Assembly (NCBI GenBank): GCA_947486575.1
Contig: CANKUB010000005.1
Coordinates: 1 to 64,000, forward strand
DNA: 64,000 nucleotides
DNA from: Betaproteobacteria bacterium
GTDB lineage: Bacteria; Pseudomonadota; Gammaproteobacteria; Burkholderiales; SG8-41
Direction of reading: 5' to 3'
This document shows positions 34,013 to 43,249 of the stretch, piece by piece (the stretch's first letter is position 1; each line of letters opens with the position of its first letter). Position numbers and translations under genes: made by a program. The notes under the pieces are model-generated. The model searched no databases. It saw nothing but the letters and a program-made list of their open reading frames with translations, and was not told the DNA's origin.

Positions 34013-34612
34013 ATGAAGCGAATCCACCTCAGTGCGATATTGCTGCTTGCATTGCTGGGCGGTTGCGGTCCGCAACAACCCGCTGCGGTAAAGTTTCAGC
34101 TTACCGATGTTACCGGCGCTGATTTTGGCAAATCATTGGCGCTCACCGATCACACCGGCAAGCCGCGCACGCTGGCAGATTTTCAGGGTAAGGTGGTAGT
34201 GATTTTTTTCGGCTTTACCCAATGCCCGGACGTGTGTCCGACAACACTTGCTGAAATGGCTAAAGTCGTAAAAGAGCTGGGCGCAGATGGTGCCAAAGTG
34301 CAAGTGTTATTTGTTTCGGTTGATCCAGAGCGAGATACAAAAGAGCTTTTAAAACAATATGTTACCGTGATTAACCCCACGTTTCTAGGCTTGGTTGGCG
34401 ATGCCGAGGCTACAGTGCGCGCGGCCAGGGAATTCAAGGTGTATGTGCAAAAGCAGCCGCCCAAAACGCCGGGTGGCAGCTACAGCGTGGATCATTCTGC
34501 CGGCACCTTCATTCTCGATCAGCAAGGCCGTTTGCGCTTGTTTGCGCAATACGGCGTCGGTGCTGCCGCACTGCTGGGCGATATCAAGACGTTGTTAAAG
34601 CAAGCGTCGTGA
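34013..34612 (+). CDS. SCO1/SenC family copper chaperone, lipoprotein
   Basis: Thioredoxin-fold chaperone that loads or reduces the CuA site of subunit II. The 199-residue product has a lipoprotein signal (LALLGGC, Cys about 18), the Cu motif FGFTQCPDVCPTTL and the third ligand His in YSVDHSAGTF. Codons for LLKQYVTV (34347-34370) contain a copy of the 18-bp A-rich repeat, the second found inside a gene. It is the last gene of the oxidase cluster. Confidence 0.94.
   Translation: MKRIHLSAILLLALLGGCGPQQPAAVKFQLTDVTGADFGKSLALTDHTGKPRTLADFQGKVVVIFFGFTQCPDVCPTTLAEMAKVVKELGADGAKVQVLFVSVDPERDTKELLKQYVTVINPTFLGLVGDAEATVRAAREFKVYVQKQPPKTPGGSYSVDHSAGTFILDQQGRLRLFAQYGVGAAALLGDIKTLLKQAS
34347..34364 (+). 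repeat. 18-bp A-rich dispersed motif, copy 10 (inside the SCO gene)
   Basis: Reads TTTTAAAACAATATGTTA and is translated as part of LLKQYV. That peptide is common in this family, so chance origin is possible. Confidence 0.4.
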
Positions 34613-34636
34613 ACGAAATCAGAAGCGGGGTCGTAG

Positions 34637-35662
34637 ATGAATTTTTTGGACACCAAGGCTCGGCGCAGTAGGTCAAAGTTGAGCCGGGCCGTACTGAAAC
34701 CTGCGTTTGTATTTGCATACTGTGTCGCCGCATTGTGCCTAGCCTCAATGTCGGCGTACGCGCAAAGCTGGCCTACCCGTACCGTGCGTATCATCTCACC
34801 CTTTGCGCCCGGCGGCGGCAACGATGCTGTAGCCCGCTTTCTCGCGGCAAAGTTTCCTGAACAATTGGGCGGCACTTTTGTGGTGGAAAATCGCGCGGGC
34901 AGTGGCGGATTGATCGGCGCTGATCTGGTGGCCAAGGCGACAGCCGACGGCCATACGCTGCTGATAACCTCGCCCGAGTTCGCCATTAACCCTGGCATGC
35001 GCTCGAAAATGCCCTACGACACGTTCAAGGATTTTGCCTACATCTCGCAATTGGCGAGCGGGCAATTTATGATCGCCAGTCATCCCTCCGTTCCGGTGAA
35101 AAGTGCCAAAGAGTTGCTGGCGCTGGCGAAAGCGCGTCCGGGACAATTATCATACGGCACATCCGGTGCGGGCGGCATTAATCATCTTGCGGGCGAATTA
35201 TTGCAATCCATGTCCGGCATAAGCTGGGTACATATTCCCTTCAAGGGTGCAGGACCGGCAATGATCGCCGCCATGGGCGGCGAAGTTGAATTTGCCATTG
35301 CAAGCACCATCGGCATGGTCAACCACATCAAGGCGGGCAAGCTGCGTGGTGTCGCGGTCACCGGCAATCGCCGCTACGCTGAGTTACCCATTGTGCCCAC
35401 GGTGGCCGAGTCTGGTGTGCCGGGCTATAGCGTCACTGGCTGGTACGGGTTTTATGCGCCCGCGAATACGCCGCTGGACATAGTGCGCCGTCTGCACGAG
35501 GAATCGCGCCGTGCGTTGAACAGCCCTGACATCAGAGACAAGCTGGTGAAGGCCGGTAACGAACCCGTGGGCTCGACGCCGGTGGAGTTTCTGGCATTCG
35601 TGCGCGCCGAAGTTGAGAAATGGGCTAAGGTAATTAAGCAGGCTAAATTGCGCATCGATTAG
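34637..35662 (+). CDS. Bug-family (TctC-like) periplasmic solute receptor
   Basis: Tripartite-tricarboxylate-transporter receptor of 341 residues; binds a small carboxylated solute. The signal peptide is long (hydrophobic core ~22-40, cleavage near AYAQ). The two ligand loops are FAPGGGNDAVAR and YGTSGAGGINHLAGELL, both canonical. Start may be ATG 34637 or a later codon near the hydrophobic core. It stands directly behind the SCO gene and has no transporter membrane subunit beside it, so it probably serves a distant permease or a sensor. Confidence 0.92.
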   Translation: MNFLDTKARRSRSKLSRAVLKPAFVFAYCVAALCLASMSAYAQSWPTRTVRIISPFAPGGGNDAVARFLAAKFPEQLGGTFVVENRAGSGGLIGADLVAKATADGHTLLITSPEFAINPGMRSKMPYDTFKDFAYISQLASGQFMIASHPSVPVKSAKELLALAKARPGQLSYGTSGAGGINHLAGELLQSMSGISWVHIPFKGAGPAMIAAMGGEVEFAIASTIGMVNHIKAGKLRGVAVTGNRRYAELPIVPTVAESGVPGYSVTGWYGFYAPANTPLDIVRRLHEESRRALNSPDIRDKLVKAGNEPVGSTPVEFLAFVRAEVEKWAKVIKQAKLRID

Positions 35663-35738
35663 TCGAAGTAGACATGGCGGCCTGTATTAAAAGGCAATGA
35701 AAATAGCCGGGCATTGATGGCGTCAGGAGAGATGTGTC

Positions 35739-36443
35739 ATGTTGTTTAGCCTATTGAAAAGTATTGTAAAGGGAGAGTTTTCCTTACCCACGGAAAAGCC
35801 ATCTGAGACAGTAACGAACCCAGGTCATTTGAAAAACAGTGATCTGGCGCTGAGAAAAGTGCTCAATGTTGGCGGCAATAGCAAGGACATTCCGATACCG
35901 TCTCAGTATTCTGGCTGGCAGCATGACTTGCTGGATATTGATGCCAGCGGAAACCCGGATATCGTATGCGATGCCCGAGCGTTAACCCAATTGGTTGGGG
36001 CGCAGTACGATGCCGTCTATTGCTCGCACAATCTCGAACACTATTACAAGCACGACGTTGCAAAAGTCCTGTCGGGATTCCGCCATATCCTGAAAGAGGA
36101 CGGGTTTGTGCATATCCGGGTGCCGGATATTGGAGAGGTGATGCGGCAAGTGGTTAGCAGGGAGATGGATATCGATGACGTGCTGTATGAATCGCAAGCA
36201 GGCCCTATCCTTGTCAATGACGTTCTCTATGGTCTTGGCGTTGAAATTGAGCGATCGGGAAATGATTTTTTCGCACACAAGACGGGATTCACCCAGAAAT
36301 CACTGACGGCACGCCTGAAAGCCTCGGGGTTTTCTTCAGTGGCTTCGTGGTGCAGCCATTTTGAGATTGGCGCCATCGCATTCAAAAATGTTCCAACAGC
36401 ATACGTTGTTGAACTGTTTAATATTCAAAATGCACTTGAGTAG
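35739..36443 (+). CDS. SAM-dependent methyltransferase (class I)
   Basis: A 234-residue cytoplasmic protein of the Methyltransf_11 type seen in polysaccharide and lipid gene clusters. Visible are the strand LRKVLNVGGNSKDIPIP in place of motif I, YDAVYCSHNLEHYYKHD (post-I) and LKEDGFVHIRVPD. Motif I is weak (NVGGNS instead of a Gly-rich loop). AGGAGAG precedes ATG 35739. The gene is visibly less GC-rich than its neighbours, and no sugar genes surround it, suggesting acquisition by transfer. Confidence 0.8.
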   Translation: MLFSLLKSIVKGEFSLPTEKPSETVTNPGHLKNSDLALRKVLNVGGNSKDIPIPSQYSGWQHDLLDIDASGNPDIVCDARALTQLVGAQYDAVYCSHNLEHYYKHDVAKVLSGFRHILKEDGFVHIRVPDIGEVMRQVVSREMDIDDVLYESQAGPILVNDVLYGLGVEIERSGNDFFAHKTGFTQKSLTARLKASGFSSVASWCSHFEIGAIAFKNVPTAYVVELFNIQNALE

Positions 36444-36480
36444 GCATTTACCATGCTTTGACTTACCCCGATCTTTCCGC

Positions 36481-37674
36481 TTATTTTCCCCTTCGCTTGC
36501 CCACCGGCACCACGCCCCAATGTATCAGCAGCGCCAACACAGAGGCCGTCATCGCAATCGCGCACACCGCCAGCCACCCATACAATGCGAAAGCGGTGCT
36601 GGTGAGAAACGCGCCGACTGCGTTGCCACACCATACGTGCATGCCGAAAATGGTGTTGGCGCGCGCGCGTGAATCGGGTACTGCCGCATTGATCAGGGTT
36701 TGATTCGCCACCATTGCAGTGCGCAGGCCGCAGTCCAGCAAAATCGCGCCCGCCACCACAAACACAATGGAGGTGGCGGCGAATCCAAACGCCAGCCACG
36801 CGGCGATCATCACGCATACGCCGGTCGTGACCACTGGCACGGCCCCGGAACGATCCATCCAGCGTCCGGCGGGCCGGGCTACCAATATGCCCGCCGCACC
36901 GGGTATGCCCATCAGTCCGGAGACCGATGGCCCCGCGTTATGCAAGATCAACAGCATCGGGGCCACCACCGCCCACAGTCCGCCGTAACAAATGCCCAGC
37001 AGAAACTGTATCAACGCTGCACGCTGCACACTGCCGTGTTTGCGATAGATGATATAGATCGACCGCAATAAATCGCTATACGATAGCTGCGAGGTCGTGC
37101 TCGTATGCGGCAACCACGCAAGCAAAGCGCCCAACAGCACCAAATGCATACCGACTGAAAACACATAGCTCCAGCGCCAACCGAAGTGGGTGGCGATCAG
37201 GCCGCCCGCAATTCGCGCGAACAGAATGCCGATGAACATCGCCATCAGTTGCGTGCCGACGGCGCGTCCACGGTGTTTTTCCGGTGCGATTTCAACCACA
37301 ATGGAAATGAATATCAGCCCCACCGACGAACAGATGCCCGTGATCAGGCTCGCTGCCGCCAGCACGACGATCGACGGCGCCGCTGCCATTACTACCTGCG
37401 CCGCGGCAAGCACGCTGATCATGGTGATGATCAGCCAGCGCTTACTGATACGGTCACCCAGTGGCACCAGAAATGCCACGCCCACCAGCATGCCGCCAAA
37501 CGATAGCGTCGGTATCCAGCCCACAGCAGCAGGACTCGCCTGAAACTCAGCCGCTATGGTCGCCAGCATTGGTGTTTGATAATGAATGCCACCGGCAATC
37601 ACAAATGCGGCACCGATCAACAGCGCAATCAGCGCGCGGTGGTCGGTTGTATCAGCCGTTGTGGCGTTGGGCAA
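36481..37674 (-). CDS. Major facilitator superfamily transporter
   Basis: A 397-residue protein with twelve predicted membrane helices in two halves. The loop 2-3 signature is LVPLGDRISKRWL and the central loop is long and polar (HTSTTSQLSYSDLLRSIYII). The pattern resembles drug:H+ antiporters of the DHA1 type, but the substrate cannot be told. It converges with the methyltransferase and lies downstream of a Bug gene on the same strand, with a copy of the A-rich repeat in the gap. Confidence 0.88.
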   Translation of the reverse strand: MPNATTADTTDHRALIALLIGAAFVIAGGIHYQTPMLATIAAEFQASPAAVGWIPTLSFGGMLVGVAFLVPLGDRISKRWLIITMISVLAAAQVVMAAAPSIVVLAAASLITGICSSVGLIFISIVVEIAPEKHRGRAVGTQLMAMFIGILFARIAGGLIATHFGWRWSYVFSVGMHLVLLGALLAWLPHTSTTSQLSYSDLLRSIYIIYRKHGSVQRAALIQFLLGICYGGLWAVVAPMLLILHNAGPSVSGLMGIPGAAGILVARPAGRWMDRSGAVPVVTTGVCVMIAAWLAFGFAATSIVFVVAGAILLDCGLRTAMVANQTLINAAVPDSRARANTIFGMHVWCGNAVGAFLTSTAFALYGWLAVCAIAMTASVLALLIHWGVVPVGKRRGK

Positions 37675-37713
37675 AGCTGCGCCTTATCGCAATCGAAAAA
37701 CAATAAAAATCAT

Positions 37714-37731
37714 AATAAAAACAAATACTTA
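37714..37731 (+). repeat. 18-bp A-rich dispersed motif, copy 11
   Basis: Exact consensus AATAAAAACAAATACTTA, preceded by a second A-rich block (CAATAAAAATCAT). It fills the gap between the MFS start and the Bug stop. Confidence 0.9.
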
Positions 37732-37734
37732 TAT

Positions 37735-38730
37735 TCACTCAGGCTTGATGCCCAAAGGCTTCAGAAGCTTATCCCACTTCGCCAGTTCAGTGCGCAGGTG
37801 TGCGGCGAAATGCTCCGCCGACACATCCACCGCTTCAACGCCGGAGGCCAGCAGTTTCTCTTTCATATCCGCCTGCCTCAGCGCTACGCGCACCGTATGG
37901 TTGATGCGCTCGATTACCGCGCCAGGCGTTTTGGCTGGCGCCACAACGCCATACCAGCCGCTCACTTCAAAACCCGGCAAGCCTGCTTCAGCCAGGGTTG
38001 GCTGACTCGGCAGCGCCACGCTGCGTCGCGCCGTGGTCACACCCAATCCCTTGATCCTGCCGCTTTGCAGGTGTGGGCGAGCTACCGCCACCGTTGAAAA
38101 AAATATGGCCACGCGCCCGCCCAACAAATCGAGCATTGCCGGGCCGCCGCCCTTATAAGGTACGTGCAGCATATTCACGCCCGCCAGCGCGCAAAACAGC
38201 TCCGCAGAAAGATGCGTGAGATTGCCGATGCTCGACGAGGCGTACGCGACCTGCCCCGGCTTGGCCTTAGCTGCGGCAATCAATTCAGGCACGGTCGACA
38301 CGCCCGCCGAAGGGTGCGCCACCAGCACATACGCACCGTCTCCGATTTGCACTACCGGCAAAAAATCGCGGGCGGTATCGTAGGGCAGCTTGGCGTACAG
38401 CGCAGGCGTTGCCGCCTGCCCTGCTGCGATGATCAACAGTGTGTAACCATCCGGCGCTGACTTTGCCACAAGATCGGTGCCGATAATCGTGTTCGCCCCG
38501 CCACGGTTATCCACCACCAATTGCTGGCCGAGTTGCTCACTCACCTTTGGCGCGAGCAAACGCGCTACGGTGTCATTGGCACCGCCGGGCGGATACGGCA
38601 CCACGAGTCGTACGGGGTGTGAAGGATAGCCTTGCGCGTGTAACACCGCTGACGCGGCAAGTGCTAAAAGCAAGCACACGCGGATCACAGCCGACCTGCG
38701 TGGCAAAAGCATAAGAAAGTTGATGCGCAT
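37735..38730 (-). CDS. Bug-family periplasmic solute receptor
   Basis: A 331-residue TctC-like receptor when started at ATG 38730; the frame is open to 38931 but that part is not signal-like and would overlap the divergent gene. Signal peptide with hydrophobic core VCLLLALAASAVLHA. Ligand loops are YPPGGANDTVAR and ASSSIGNLTHLSAELF. It diverges from another Bug gene across 126 bases, and the MFS transporter lies downstream on the same strand. Confidence 0.92.
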   Translation of the reverse strand: MRINFLMLLPRRSAVIRVCLLLALAASAVLHAQGYPSHPVRLVVPYPPGGANDTVARLLAPKVSEQLGQQLVVDNRGGANTIIGTDLVAKSAPDGYTLLIIAAGQAATPALYAKLPYDTARDFLPVVQIGDGAYVLVAHPSAGVSTVPELIAAAKAKPGQVAYASSSIGNLTHLSAELFCALAGVNMLHVPYKGGGPAMLDLLGGRVAIFFSTVAVARPHLQSGRIKGLGVTTARRSVALPSQPTLAEAGLPGFEVSGWYGVVAPAKTPGAVIERINHTVRVALRQADMKEKLLASGVEAVDVSAEHFAAHLRTELAKWDKLLKPLGIKPE

Positions 38731-38856
38731 GCGATTGACACCAGCAGTGGGCAGGAAAGCTCGATTATCGCACCCTCGCACGCGGGCTCGCGTTGTAGTT
38801 ACGAAAACGGGCGTAACGATGCTAAAGTGCAGGTCACGCCAGCGGGAGAAACTGAC

Positions 38857-39831
38857 TTGAACCAGAAAGCCTGTGTTTTGTGTGTGGTAGCGCAATTTGC
38901 AATGTTGCCGTTTGCAAACGTTGAAGCGCAAACGGGTGAGTATCCCTCACGCCCAATCCGCGCCATCTCCGGCTTTCCGCCCGGCAGCAGTGTAGACGTC
39001 GTTGGGCGTTTTATCTGCACCCGCCTCGCTGACCGGCTTGGGCAGCAGATTGTTATCGACAACCGCCCCGGTGCCAGCGGCACCATCGGTGCCGATATCG
39101 CAGCGCGCTCGGCGCCGGACGGCTATACGCTCTACATCATGACCAGTTCACAGATCATGAGTGTGCCCGTGTTCAAAAAGCTGCCGTACGACCCGGTGAA
39201 GTCTTTTACCGCGATCAGTCCCATTGGCTCCGGGCCCTTGATGCTGGTGGGTCATCCTTCGTTCGCGCCCAAATCGGTGAAGGAATTGATTGAGCTTGCA
39301 AAATCCAAGCCTGATGCTCTGACGTATTCGTCAGCGGGCAATGGCAGCATCAATCACTATGTTGGCGCCACGTTCGCCAGTGCAGTGGGCGCGAAAATGC
39401 TGCACGTACCACACAAGGGCGGCGCTCCCGCGTTTTATGCGGTGATGAGTGGCGAGGTGAATCTGATGTTTGCCACGCTGCCGCTATCGCTGACGCAAAT
39501 TCGTGCGGGCAAGGTCAAGGCTTACGGCATTACCTCGCCCAAGCGTTCAGCGCTGGTGCCGAACATCCCGCCTATTGCGGATTCGGTACCGGGTTTTGAG
39601 GGTGTCACCTGGTGGGGCATGACCGCACCGGCCGGTCTGCCCGCACCTGTCCTCAAGCGACTGAATACGGAAATCGTCGCCATTCTGAATCAACCCGAAT
39701 CCGCCCAGCGCCTCTCCGCTGAAGGGGCCGAACCCTGGCCGCTTTCCAGCGAAGCATTTACCAAAGTACTCCACTCGGAACTTGAAAAATGGACACGCGT
39801 CGCGCGCGAAATCGGCATACGCGCAGAGTAG
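38857..39831 (+). CDS. Bug-family periplasmic solute receptor
   Basis: A TctC-like receptor of 324 residues from TTG 38857, preceded by GGGAG at eight bases; GTG 38827 is the longer choice. The signal region (LCVVAQFAMLPFANVEAQ) is short. Loop one is GFPPGSSVDVVGR, where Ser-Ser replaces the usual Gly-Gly, so ligand contacts may differ; loop two is SSAGNGSINHYVG. It overlaps the next Bug gene by 43 bases, indicating a tandem pair made from one message. Confidence 0.9.
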   Translation: MNQKACVLCVVAQFAMLPFANVEAQTGEYPSRPIRAISGFPPGSSVDVVGRFICTRLADRLGQQIVIDNRPGASGTIGADIAARSAPDGYTLYIMTSSQIMSVPVFKKLPYDPVKSFTAISPIGSGPLMLVGHPSFAPKSVKELIELAKSKPDALTYSSAGNGSINHYVGATFASAVGAKMLHVPHKGGAPAFYAVMSGEVNLMFATLPLSLTQIRAGKVKAYGITSPKRSALVPNIPPIADSVPGFEGVTWWGMTAPAGLPAPVLKRLNTEIVAILNQPESAQRLSAEGAEPWPLSSEAFTKVLHSELEKWTRVAREIGIRAE

Positions 39832-40772
39832 CGCTTGCGCTTGGCTGCGTGCTGGTTTCATTGGCGCACGCGCAACCCTATCCCGCCAAGCCGCTGCGGC
39901 TGATTGTGCCGTTTCCGCCCGGCGGCGGTAACGATATTCTGGCGCGCGCGGTGGGCCAGCGTCTGGCGGCGTCGATAGGCCAGCAGGTTATCGTCGACAA
40001 TCGCGGTGGCGCGGGCGGCATCGTCGGCGGACAAATTGCGGCGACATCTGATCCCAACGGCTACACGCTATTTCTCGGCAGTCTGGGTAGCCTTGCGCAC
40101 AATCCGGCGCTGCGCGTCAATAACCCGTACGATCCGCCGCGTGATTTTGCGGCGGTGTCGCTGCTGGCAACCTCCGCCTTCATTCTGGTGGCGCATCCGT
40201 CCGCGCCCGCTACGGTAAAAGAGCTGCTGGCAGTCGCACGCGCGAAACCCGGTGCGCTGAATTACGCGTCAGCAGGTGCTGGTTCATCACAGCATCTGAC
40301 GGGCGAATTGTTCAAATACACCGCTGGCGTGAATTTTACCCACGTGGCGTATAAAGGCAGCGCGCCTGCCATTACTGAGTTGATAGCGGGCCAGGTGCAA
40401 ATCATGTTCAGCACCATGCCGCCGCCGCTACCCCATGTGAAATCCGGCAAGCTGCGCGCGTTGGGTGTCACCAGCCCGCAACGAACCAGAATCGTACCGG
40501 ACATTCCAACCATCATCGAAGCGGGTGTGCCCGGCTTTCAGATTGAAAATTGGCAAGGCATCGTCGTGCCCGCAAAGACGCCAGCGCCCATTGTTGAAAC
40601 ACTGCACCGCGAAATTGCAAAGTTGCTCGCGCACCCTTCCATGGTGACGCTACTGGGTGCGCAGGGACTGGACGCGGCGGGTGGCTCGCCCGCGGCGTTC
40701 GATAAACTGATACGCACTGAAATCGATAAATGGCGCAAGCTCGCGCAGGCCGCCAACATCCGTATTGAATAA
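39789..40772 (+). CDS. Bug-family periplasmic solute receptor
   Basis: A 327-residue receptor starting inside the end of the previous Bug gene. Arg-rich N-terminus, then the hydrophobic core VALALGCVLVSLAHA. Ligand loops PFPPGGGNDILAR and ASAGAGSSQHLTGELF are fully canonical, in contrast to its partner. The downstream luciferase-like oxidoreductase 30 bases later may share the transcript, hinting that the ligand is its substrate or product. Confidence 0.92.
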   Translation: MDTRRARNRHTRRVALALGCVLVSLAHAQPYPAKPLRLIVPFPPGGGNDILARAVGQRLAASIGQQVIVDNRGGAGGIVGGQIAATSDPNGYTLFLGSLGSLAHNPALRVNNPYDPPRDFAAVSLLATSAFILVAHPSAPATVKELLAVARAKPGALNYASAGAGSSQHLTGELFKYTAGVNFTHVAYKGSAPAITELIAGQVQIMFSTMPPPLPHVKSGKLRALGVTSPQRTRIVPDIPTIIEAGVPGFQIENWQGIVVPAKTPAPIVETLHREIAKLLAHPSMVTLLGAQGLDAAGGSPAAFDKLIRTEIDKWRKLAQAANIRIE

Positions 40773-40775
40773 TTC

Positions 40776-40793
40776 AATATAAACAATAACTTA
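40776..40793 (+). repeat. 18-bp A-rich dispersed motif, copy 12
   Basis: Reads AATATAAACAATAACTTA. It makes up most of the 30-base gap between the Bug and monooxygenase genes; a GGATAA sequence follows before the ATG. Confidence 0.75.
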
Positions 40794-40802
40794 GGATAAA
40801 TC

Positions 40803-41858
40803 ATGAAATTCAGCAATTTCCTGTTTACAGCGTCGATGGACCCCAGCAAGGACGATCAGGTGATCGACGAAGCACTGCGTGAAGGTCAACTCTGTGATCA
40901 GTTGGGCATGGACATGCTGTGGCTCGCAGAACATCACTTCGATGGCATCTGCGCGTATGTCGATCCAGTGACGTTTGCCGCTGCACTGGCGGCCAGCACG
41001 AAGCAGATCAATATCGGTTTCGCAGTCGCGCAAATGTCATTGCACCATCCGATACGCATGGCGGAACAGATGGCGCTGATCGACAACATCAGCAAGGGCC
41101 GGTTACTGGTTGGCCTTGGGCGCGGCACGGCCTACAATGTGTATGACTATCAAGGCTATGGCATCGATCCGAAAGAAGCGTACGAGCGCCTGATCGAAGC
41201 CGAAGAGATCATGATCAAGGCATGGACCACGGAAAACTATCAGCACAAAGGCAAATACTGGGACATCAAACTGCCGCAACTGCGCCCGCGCCCGTACACC
41301 AAGCCGCATCCGGCCATCGTGCGCGCCTGCTCCGGCGAAGAAGCCATGCTCGGCATGGCACGCGAAGGCCGCCCGTTCCTGATGAATATTCAGACCAACG
41401 AAGTCACCAAGCAGCGCATGGATTTATATCGAAAAACGATGCGTGATTCCGGCTACGACGAAGCCACGGTGAAGCGCAACGTCGACAACACCTGGGTGTG
41501 GCGCAATATCTTTGTCGGTGAAACCGACGCCGAAGCCAAACGCATCGCCATGCCCGCATGGGAAACACAGCAGGAATTTCGCGCGGCCATGCGCAAAAAA
41601 GTGTACGCCGAGCAGGGCTTGCTGTTAAAACAGGAAACCGCCACACCAGCGCGCGATCAGCAGCAGCATTCGATCCTGTGCGGCTCACCCGACACGGTGG
41701 CCGAAGCGATTGCAGACATCGACAAGATCGGCGTCGGTGGATTGATACTGGTGTTTAGACTGGGGCCTATGCCCTATGAGGTGGCCGAGCACAGCATCAA
41801 GCTGTTCATGAACAAAGTTGCGCCGCAGTTTCAGCGGAAGGCAGTCGTTTCGGCGTAA
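40803..41858 (+). CDS. LLM-class (luciferase-like) flavin-dependent oxidoreductase
   Basis: A 351-residue bacterial-luciferase-fold enzyme that uses FMNH2 and oxygen. N-terminal LGMDMLWLAEHHFDG, the INIGFAVAQMSLHHPIRMAEQM strand-helix and GRLLVGLGRGTAYNVYDYQG are typical of alkanal/alkane-type members. No reductase partner is encoded nearby. The substrate is unknown; linkage to Bug receptors suggests an organic acid or a related xenobiotic. Confidence 0.88.
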   Translation: MKFSNFLFTASMDPSKDDQVIDEALREGQLCDQLGMDMLWLAEHHFDGICAYVDPVTFAAALAASTKQINIGFAVAQMSLHHPIRMAEQMALIDNISKGRLLVGLGRGTAYNVYDYQGYGIDPKEAYERLIEAEEIMIKAWTTENYQHKGKYWDIKLPQLRPRPYTKPHPAIVRACSGEEAMLGMAREGRPFLMNIQTNEVTKQRMDLYRKTMRDSGYDEATVKRNVDNTWVWRNIFVGETDAEAKRIAMPAWETQQEFRAAMRKKVYAEQGLLLKQETATPARDQQQHSILCGSPDTVAEAIADIDKIGVGGLILVFRLGPMPYEVAEHSIKLFMNKVAPQFQRKAVVSA

Positions 41859-42064
41859 CGCGCAGTGCTGAAGGAAGATGCAGCCTCAGCTGGAGGAGCG
41901 ATTTTAGAAATTGGAACGCTCTACGATCTCGCGCCAAAACGTGACGTCGATGGCGGAAGCCGATAGTATCCGCACGACTAGGTTCTGCCCAAAATCACGC
42001 GCACGCTCACCGTAGTTGCGGTTTGCGCACTACTGCCACCGGCACTACAAGACACCTCCACTTC

Positions 42065-43237
42065 ATGAACCGCAACCTCTGGCTAATGGCCGCCGCCCAA
42101 GGCCTTTTCCTCACCAACAACGTCTTGTTCGTTGCCGTCAACGGCTTGGTGGGCCTGTCACTTGCGCCGTATAGCTGGATGGCGACGTTGCCGATATTGG
42201 GTTACGTGGTGGGCGGCGCGATTTCCACGGGGCTGGTGGCGGCGTCGCAATCGCGCTGGGGGCGCAAGGTGTCTTTTCAGATCGGGCTTGCGGTGGCATT
42301 TTTCTCGGCGTTGCTGGCGACCTATGCGGTGCTTAACAAAAACTTTTGGCTGCTGGTTGTGGCCACTGTGGTGGCGGGCTACTACAACGCCAACGGGCAG
42401 TTGTACCGTTTTGCTGCCACTGAACTCGCCAAGCCTGAATACCGTGAGCGCGCAGTGTCGATGGTGCTGGCCGGTGGCATTGTCGGCGGGGTGATTGGTC
42501 CCAATCTGGCGAAGTGGACGCAGCACATGGGCGATGCGCCTTTCGCTGGGGCCTACGCTGCGCTGGCGGTGATCGCGCTGATTGCGATGGGCGTGATATC
42601 GATGGTGTCTTTTCCGCCCGTGCCGCCCAAGGTGCCTGGCGCTGATGGCGGACGCCCACTTTCGGCCATCATGCGTCAGCCGGTTTTTATTGTCAGCACG
42701 GCGGCGGCGGCGCTGGGTTATGGCGTGATGAATATTCTGATGGCAGCGTCGCCGATAGCCATGCAGGTGTGCGGCCACCCGTTCAGGGATGCGGCGCTGG
42801 TGCTGGAATGGCACGTCATCGGCATGTTCGCACCGGGGTTCTTCACCGGGCATTTGATCAAGCGCTTTGGCGTCATCCGCATTCTTTCTGCGGGGGTGTT
42901 GCTAAATCTGCTTGCCATTGCCATTGCGCTGTCTGGCATTGAGGTGATGAATTTTCTGATTTCGATGTTTATCGTGGGTGTGGGCTGGAATTTTCTGTTT
43001 ACGGCGGGCACTGCGCTGTCGCTCAAAGCTTACAGGCCGGAGGAGAAAGACAAGGCGCAGGGCGCAATCAATTTTTGCGTGTTCTCGGTGATGATGGTTA
43101 CGTCCTTTTCGTCCGGCGCGCTGGTCGCCACGCAGGGCTGGACACTGCTCAACTACATTTCGCTGATTCCCGTTGCATTAACTGGTATCGCTGTGCTTTG
43201 GTACGTATGGCAGGATCGACCGCTACAGGCGGGATAG
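42065..43237 (+). CDS. Major facilitator superfamily transporter
   Basis: A 390-residue protein from ATG 42065 with about twelve membrane helices; the in-frame start at 42023 adds a non-hydrophobic tail. The loop 2-3 region reads QSRWGRKVSFQIG and there is a conserved-looking YYNANGQLYRFAATELAKPE in the middle of the first half. Substrate unknown. It is separated from the LLM gene by about 206 bases in which I see nothing, and it converges with the FimV-like gene. Confidence 0.85.
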   Translation: MNRNLWLMAAAQGLFLTNNVLFVAVNGLVGLSLAPYSWMATLPILGYVVGGAISTGLVAASQSRWGRKVSFQIGLAVAFFSALLATYAVLNKNFWLLVVATVVAGYYNANGQLYRFAATELAKPEYRERAVSMVLAGGIVGGVIGPNLAKWTQHMGDAPFAGAYAALAVIALIAMGVISMVSFPPVPPKVPGADGGRPLSAIMRQPVFIVSTAAAALGYGVMNILMAASPIAMQVCGHPFRDAALVLEWHVIGMFAPGFFTGHLIKRFGVIRILSAGVLLNLLAIAIALSGIEVMNFLISMFIVGVGWNFLFTAGTALSLKAYRPEEKDKAQGAINFCVFSVMMVTSFSSGALVATQGWTLLNYISLIPVALTGIAVLWYVWQDRPLQAG

Positions 43238-43249
43238 CTGAAGCCTGAT

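Noticed and set aside
41859-42064. A possible RNA gene in the gap after the LLM gene.
   Set aside because: No cloverleaf, promoter-terminator pair or conserved structure could be seen by eye.
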